DNA of 9,054 nt, from positions 1 to 9,054 of the forward strand of contig JACDBQ010000700.1 of NCBI GenBank assembly GCA_013694845.1, written 5' to 3'. The notes under the pieces were generated by a model, which was not told the DNA's origin, searched no databases, and saw only the letters and a list, made by a program, of their open reading frames with translations. The position numbers were made by a program, and so were the translations under genes. Every line of letters starts with the position of its first letter. Positions within the stretch are counted from its first letter, which is position 1. The stretch comes from Acidobacteriota bacterium. GTDB lineage: Bacteria > Acidobacteriota > Vicinamibacteria > Vicinamibacterales > 2-12-FULL-66-21. This document shows positions 6,698 through 9,054 of the stretch, in pieces.

Positions 6698-7319
6698 CGT
6701 AATATCGGGTGCCCTTGCCCATCGCGCGGACCTGCCGTTCCAGGTCTGCGACCGCGTCGTCGCCCCACGCGAGGTCGACCTGCGATGTTTCCACGACCAG
6801 CAGCGGTGTCGCGGTGTAGTGAAAGAAGAAGTGGTTATACGCTTCGTTGAGCTCCCTCAGGTACTCATCGTCGAGGTGGGGAAGGTCGGAGCCCGCCTTC
6901 TCCCGCTCGCGCGGACGCTTTCGCAGCAGATCCGTGGGGGTCTGGAGATAGATCACCAGGTCGGGAACCGGGACGTCCTGCGCGAGCAGCTCATAGAGAC
7001 GCTGATAGATGAAGAGCTCGTTGTCATCGAGGTTCAGGTAGGCGTAGATCTTGTCCCGGTCGAACAGGTAGTCACAGACGGTCAGCTGGCTGAAGAGATC
7101 ACTCTGACGCAGCTGCGTCTGCTGTCGGTGGCGCGAGAGCGTGTAGAACAGCTGCGCCTGGAATCCGGCGCCGGCGCGGCCCGAGTAGAAATCGGCGAGG
7201 AACGGGTTCTCGGTCTCGTCCAGAACGACAGTGGCATCCAGCCGCGCACCAAGGCGGTCGGCGACGAGCGATTTTCCCAGGCCGACCGGCCCTTCGATGG
7301 CGATGTAGCGGCAGTCCAA
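6684..7319 (-). CDS. deoxynucleoside kinase family protein (dNK)
   Basis: This 211-residue protein of the deoxynucleoside kinase family phosphorylates a deoxynucleoside (likely a purine, though the specificity is not readable) to the monophosphate in salvage. The P-loop is GPVGLGKS (10-17). The acidic residue that contacts the sugar or base is probably E35 in DETENPFLADFY (34-45). QAQLFYTLSRHRQ (55-67) is typical, and DYLFDRDKIYA (83-93) takes the place of the ERS/DRS motif. The arginine-rich lid is RKRPRERE (133-140). The TTG at 7319 is chosen as start because the usual family N-terminus (a few residues, then YIAIEGPVG) begins right there and no in-frame ATG or GTG is seen in the 26 bp before it. 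It is the first gene of the leftward cluster. In other phyla related kinases often neighbour folK; here the neighbours are accD and folC. Confidence 0.9.
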   Translation of the reverse strand: MDCRYIAIEGPVGLGKSLVADRLGARLDATVVLDETENPFLADFYSGRAGAGFQAQLFYTLSRHRQQTQLRQSDLFSQLTVCDYLFDRDKIYAYLNLDDNELFIYQRLYELLAQDVPVPDLVIYLQTPTDLLRKRPREREKAGSDLPHLDDEYLRELNEAYNHFFFHYTATPLLVVETSQVDLAWGDDAVADLERQVRAMGKGTRYYVPRA

Positions 7320-7345
7320 GCTGGCCCTTGTTATAGCATTGTCCT
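7320..7345. promoter_or_regulatory. 26-bp divergent gap, candidate shared promoter core
   Basis: This is the whole space between the TTG start of the kinase gene (minus) and the GTG start of the enolase-family gene (plus). Positions 7330-7337 read GTTATAGC. On the minus strand this gives TATAAC (7335-7330), a possible -10 box 10 bp before the TTG; on the plus strand TATAGC (7332-7337) lies 8 bp before the GTG. I see no convincing -35 box for either direction. Transcripts from these boxes would have very short or no leaders. The promoters could instead lie inside the neighbouring genes. Confidence 0.3.
7325..7329 (-). promoter_or_regulatory. possible ribosome binding site AAGGG for the TTG-started kinase gene
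   Basis: On the minus strand AAGGG lies five bases before the TTG at 7319, an acceptable spacing and the best support for that start codon. It conflicts with use of the TATAAC at 7335-7330 as the -10 box, because transcription would then begin downstream of this site. Only one of the two readings can be right for any one transcript. Confidence 0.35.
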
Positions 7346-8473
7346 GTGCGAATCGAGCGGATCGAGCTGCGGCTCCTGCGCCTTCCGCTGGTCAGGTTTT
7401 TCGAGACGAGCTTCGGCCGGATTCACGAGCGCCCCTTTGTGCTGGTCACCGTAACCGGTGACGGCGTGGACGGGGTGGGCGAATGCGTTGCCGACGCGAA
7501 CCCTTTCTACAGTGCCGAAACGACCCGGACGGCGTGGCACGTCATCTCGGAGTTCGTCGCGCCCCTCGTCCTCGGTCGAGAGTTCACACACCCGCGCGAG
7601 ATGTTCGCAGCGCTTCACGTGATCCGGGGTCACAACATGGCGAAGGCGGCCGTCGAGATGGCGGCATGGGACCTTTACGCGAAGCAGCAGGTCGCACCCT
7701 TGTGCCGCGTCCTCGGCGGTGCGGACGCCCGGATCGAAAGCGGCATTGCCTCAGGGGTATCGATCGGTATCCAGGACTCGCTCGAGGAGCTCGGCGATCG
7801 CGTCGATACGGAGCTTGCGGCAGGCTACCGGCGGATCAAGATCAAGATCAAGCCCGGGTGGGACATAGGGGCCGTAACGCTGCTGCGTGAGCGCTTCGGC
7901 GACATTCCGTTGATGGTCGACGCCAATGCCGCGTACCAGCTCCGTGATGCCGCGCATCTGGCGGGCCTCGACCCGTTCGACCTGATGATGATCGAGCAAC
8001 CGCTCGATTACGACGACGTGCAGGACCACGCCGTCCTGCAGACGAAGATCCGAACGCCGATCTGCCTGGACGAATCGCTGCATACCGTGAAGGTTGCCGA
8101 CGAGGCGATTCGCGCGGGGGCATGCCGGATCATCAATATCAAGCCCGGTCGTATGGGCGGTCATGGCCAGTCGATCGCCCTTCACGACCTCGCCGACGGG
8201 CACAGTATTCCGGTGTGGCATGGCGGGATGCTCGAGAGTGGCATCGGCCGCGCCCACAACATTCATCTGTCGACGCTGCCCAACTTCACGCTTCCCGGCG
8301 ACGTCGCCGCCAGCCGCCGATATTTTTCGCCGGACCTGATCGATCCCGAGATCGAGGTCAGGGCGGACGGCACCATCGCCGTGCCGCCCGGTCCAGGTAT
8401 CGGCGTTCAGCTCGTCCACGACCGGATCGCCTCCGCGACCCAGGAACGCCTCGAACTGCGCTCGTCACGCTGA
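7346..8473 (+). CDS. menC: o-succinylbenzoate synthase / N-acylamino acid racemase (enolase superfamily, NSAR/OSBS type)
   Basis: This 375-residue enolase-superfamily enzyme belongs to the NSAR/OSBS subgroup. Members either dehydrate SHCHC to o-succinylbenzoate in menaquinone synthesis, racemise N-succinylamino acids, or do both. The capping domain holds GECVADANPFYSAET (45-59). The barrel carries the catalytic KxK at K165/K167, metal ligands D192 (VDAN), E217 (IEQPL) and D242 (LDES), the second catalytic lysine K266 (NIKPGRMGG), and WHGGMLESGIGRAHN (291-305), which is diagnostic for this subgroup. The start is a GTG, giving MRIERIELRLLRLPL; no better start lies upstream. The kinase gene diverges 26 bp away, and the HEAT lipoprotein follows after 4 bp. 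No other menaquinone gene is in the window, so menC is a family-based name and racemase activity is a real alternative. Confidence 0.87.
   Translation: MRIERIELRLLRLPLVRFFETSFGRIHERPFVLVTVTGDGVDGVGECVADANPFYSAETTRTAWHVISEFVAPLVLGREFTHPREMFAALHVIRGHNMAKAAVEMAAWDLYAKQQVAPLCRVLGGADARIESGIASGVSIGIQDSLEELGDRVDTELAAGYRRIKIKIKPGWDIGAVTLLRERFGDIPLMVDANAAYQLRDAAHLAGLDPFDLMMIEQPLDYDDVQDHAVLQTKIRTPICLDESLHTVKVADEAIRAGACRIINIKPGRMGGHGQSIALHDLADGHSIPVWHGGMLESGIGRAHNIHLSTLPNFTLPGDVAASRRYFSPDLIDPEIEVRADGTIAVPPGPGIGVQLVHDRIASATQERLELRSSR
7835..7852 (+). repeat. in-frame hexanucleotide repeat, three copies of ATCAAG
   Basis: Three perfect tandem copies of ATCAAG encode Ile-Lys three times (residues 164-169) of the enolase-superfamily protein, covering its catalytic KxK motif. 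The Ile-Lys alternation follows the protein family's beta-strand; the identical codons make the DNA repeat exact. Confidence 0.75.
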
Positions 8474-8477
8474 ATCT

Positions 8478-9054
8478 ATGAAGATCGCTCTACTCAACGT
8501 TCGGGCTCTGGGTTTTCTGATCTGTGTGCTCGCGGCCGTCCTGGTCAACGGCTGCGCGACCGCACCACGTCCACCGGTGAAGCCGGTCATTTCCTTCGAG
8601 GAGAAAATGTCGTGGATCCTCCGGCTCGAGGATCGGCGCATGCTGCGCGATGAGGCGCCGCCGGTGGTCCCGGTGCCGCCGCCGGCCCGAGGCCGCAGTC
8701 CCCAGGTCCTCCCCGTGCCCCCGCCGGTGCCGGATCTAGTCGCGCTGCTCGCGGATCCCGAGGGGCGCATCCGGCGGCGGGCGGCGCTCGCGATCGGCCG
8801 GGTCGGCTTGCCGTCGGGAGTGCAGCCGCTGACTGGAGCGCTTTCCGACGCCGATCCGGAGGTGCGCCAAATGGCGGCGTTTGCTCTCGGCCTGATCGGC
8901 GACATCAGCGCGTCCCCGGCTCTGGTCACGGCGCTGTCGGACGTGTCGCCCCTCGTGCGCGGTCGCGCGGCGGAAGCGCTGGGGCAGACTGGTGCAAAGG
9001 ACTCAGCGGCGGCGATCAGCAAGCTCGCCGTCGAATACGGGCAGCATCCTGCCG
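8478..9054 (+). CDS. HEAT-repeat lipoprotein, partial (C-terminus beyond right edge)
   Basis: 192 codons are visible with no stop. Residues 10-25 form a hydrophobic signal segment ending in the lipobox-like VNGC, with C26 the likely lipidated cysteine. After it come a charged, probably helical stretch FEEKMSWILRLEDRRMLRD (40-58) and a proline-rich linker (about 61-86). From residue 86 there are three HEAT/PBS-lyase-type repeats spaced about 31 residues apart, each with an R-R/G-RAA-LAIG-like core: AALAIGRVG (102-110), MAAFALGLIG (132-141) and RAAEALGQTG (163-172). The repeats suggest a protein-binding scaffold at a membrane facing the periplasm. From memory, similar Acidobacteriota proteins carry a peptidyl-prolyl isomerase domain after the repeats, but that part is not visible here. 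The ATG at 8478 is 4 bp after the preceding stop, so co-transcription is likely. No clear ribosome binding site is seen. Confidence 0.8.
   Translation, partial: MKIALLNVRALGFLICVLAAVLVNGCATAPRPPVKPVISFEEKMSWILRLEDRRMLRDEAPPVVPVPPPARGRSPQVLPVPPPVPDLVALLADPEGRIRRRAALAIGRVGLPSGVQPLTGALSDADPEVRQMAAFALGLIGDISASPALVTALSDVSPLVRGRAAEALGQTGAKDSAAAISKLAVEYGQHPA

Noticed and set aside
7835..7852. ATCAAG tandem repeat as a phase-variation switch
   Set aside because: The unit is six bases, so slippage would keep frame. It encodes a conserved catalytic strand and has only three copies.
8465..9022. 185-codon minus-strand open frame at the right edge
   Set aside because: It is Ser/Arg/Ala-rich and antisense to the lipoprotein. 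The plus frame has a signal peptide, a lipobox and HEAT repeats.
1..9054. CRISPR, defence, toxin-antitoxin or mobile-element content
   Set aside because: No spaced direct repeats, transposase or integrase motifs, or terminal inverted repeats were seen. All of the window except short gaps is filled by recognisable genes.

Overview
The window is a dense, GC-rich stretch of a bacterial chromosome with almost no non-coding DNA. An LptD-type LPS exporter shows a diderm (Gram-negative type) cell. The lipoprotein at the right edge, with its HEAT repeats and FEEKMSWILRLEDRR-like segment, resembles proteins I associate with Acidobacteriota, perhaps Vicinamibacteria. That taxonomic guess is tentative and rests on pattern memory only.

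Layout. Seven genes run leftward on the minus strand from about position 7319 and look like one transcription unit: a deoxynucleoside kinase (6684-7319, TTG start), accD (5747-6667), folC (4527-5744, GTG start), lptD (2208-4505), a divergent RmlC-like cupin (1726-2211), rfbB (717-1733) and an RMD/GDP-mannose-dehydratase-like SDR reductase cut by the left edge (1-720, GTG start). Gaps are 16, 2 and 21 bp, followed by overlaps of 4, 8 and 4 bp, so the last four genes are probably translationally coupled. Two genes run rightward from a 26-bp divergent gap: an o-succinylbenzoate synthase/N-acylamino acid racemase-type enolase-superfamily protein (7346-8473) and, 4 bp later, a lipoprotein with HEAT repeats cut by the right edge (8478-9054).

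How the genes fit together. The leftward set joins precursor supply (AccD for fatty acids, FolC for folates, the kinase for deoxynucleotides) to outer-membrane assembly (LptD) and nucleotide-sugar synthesis (RfbB plus two partners). The sugar module is not a textbook rhamnose pathway. Its RmlC-like protein seems to lack two catalytic positions of classical RmlC, and its reductase belongs to the RMD-like branch rather than the RfbD branch. The final sugar is therefore open: dTDP-D-fucose, dTDP-6-deoxy-talose or dTDP-rhamnose are all possible.

I see no CRISPR array, RNA gene, insertion sequence, phage gene or defence system. The most unusual material is the lptD-linked sugar module and the divergent start region at 7320-7345. 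Most of the window is ordinary housekeeping DNA.
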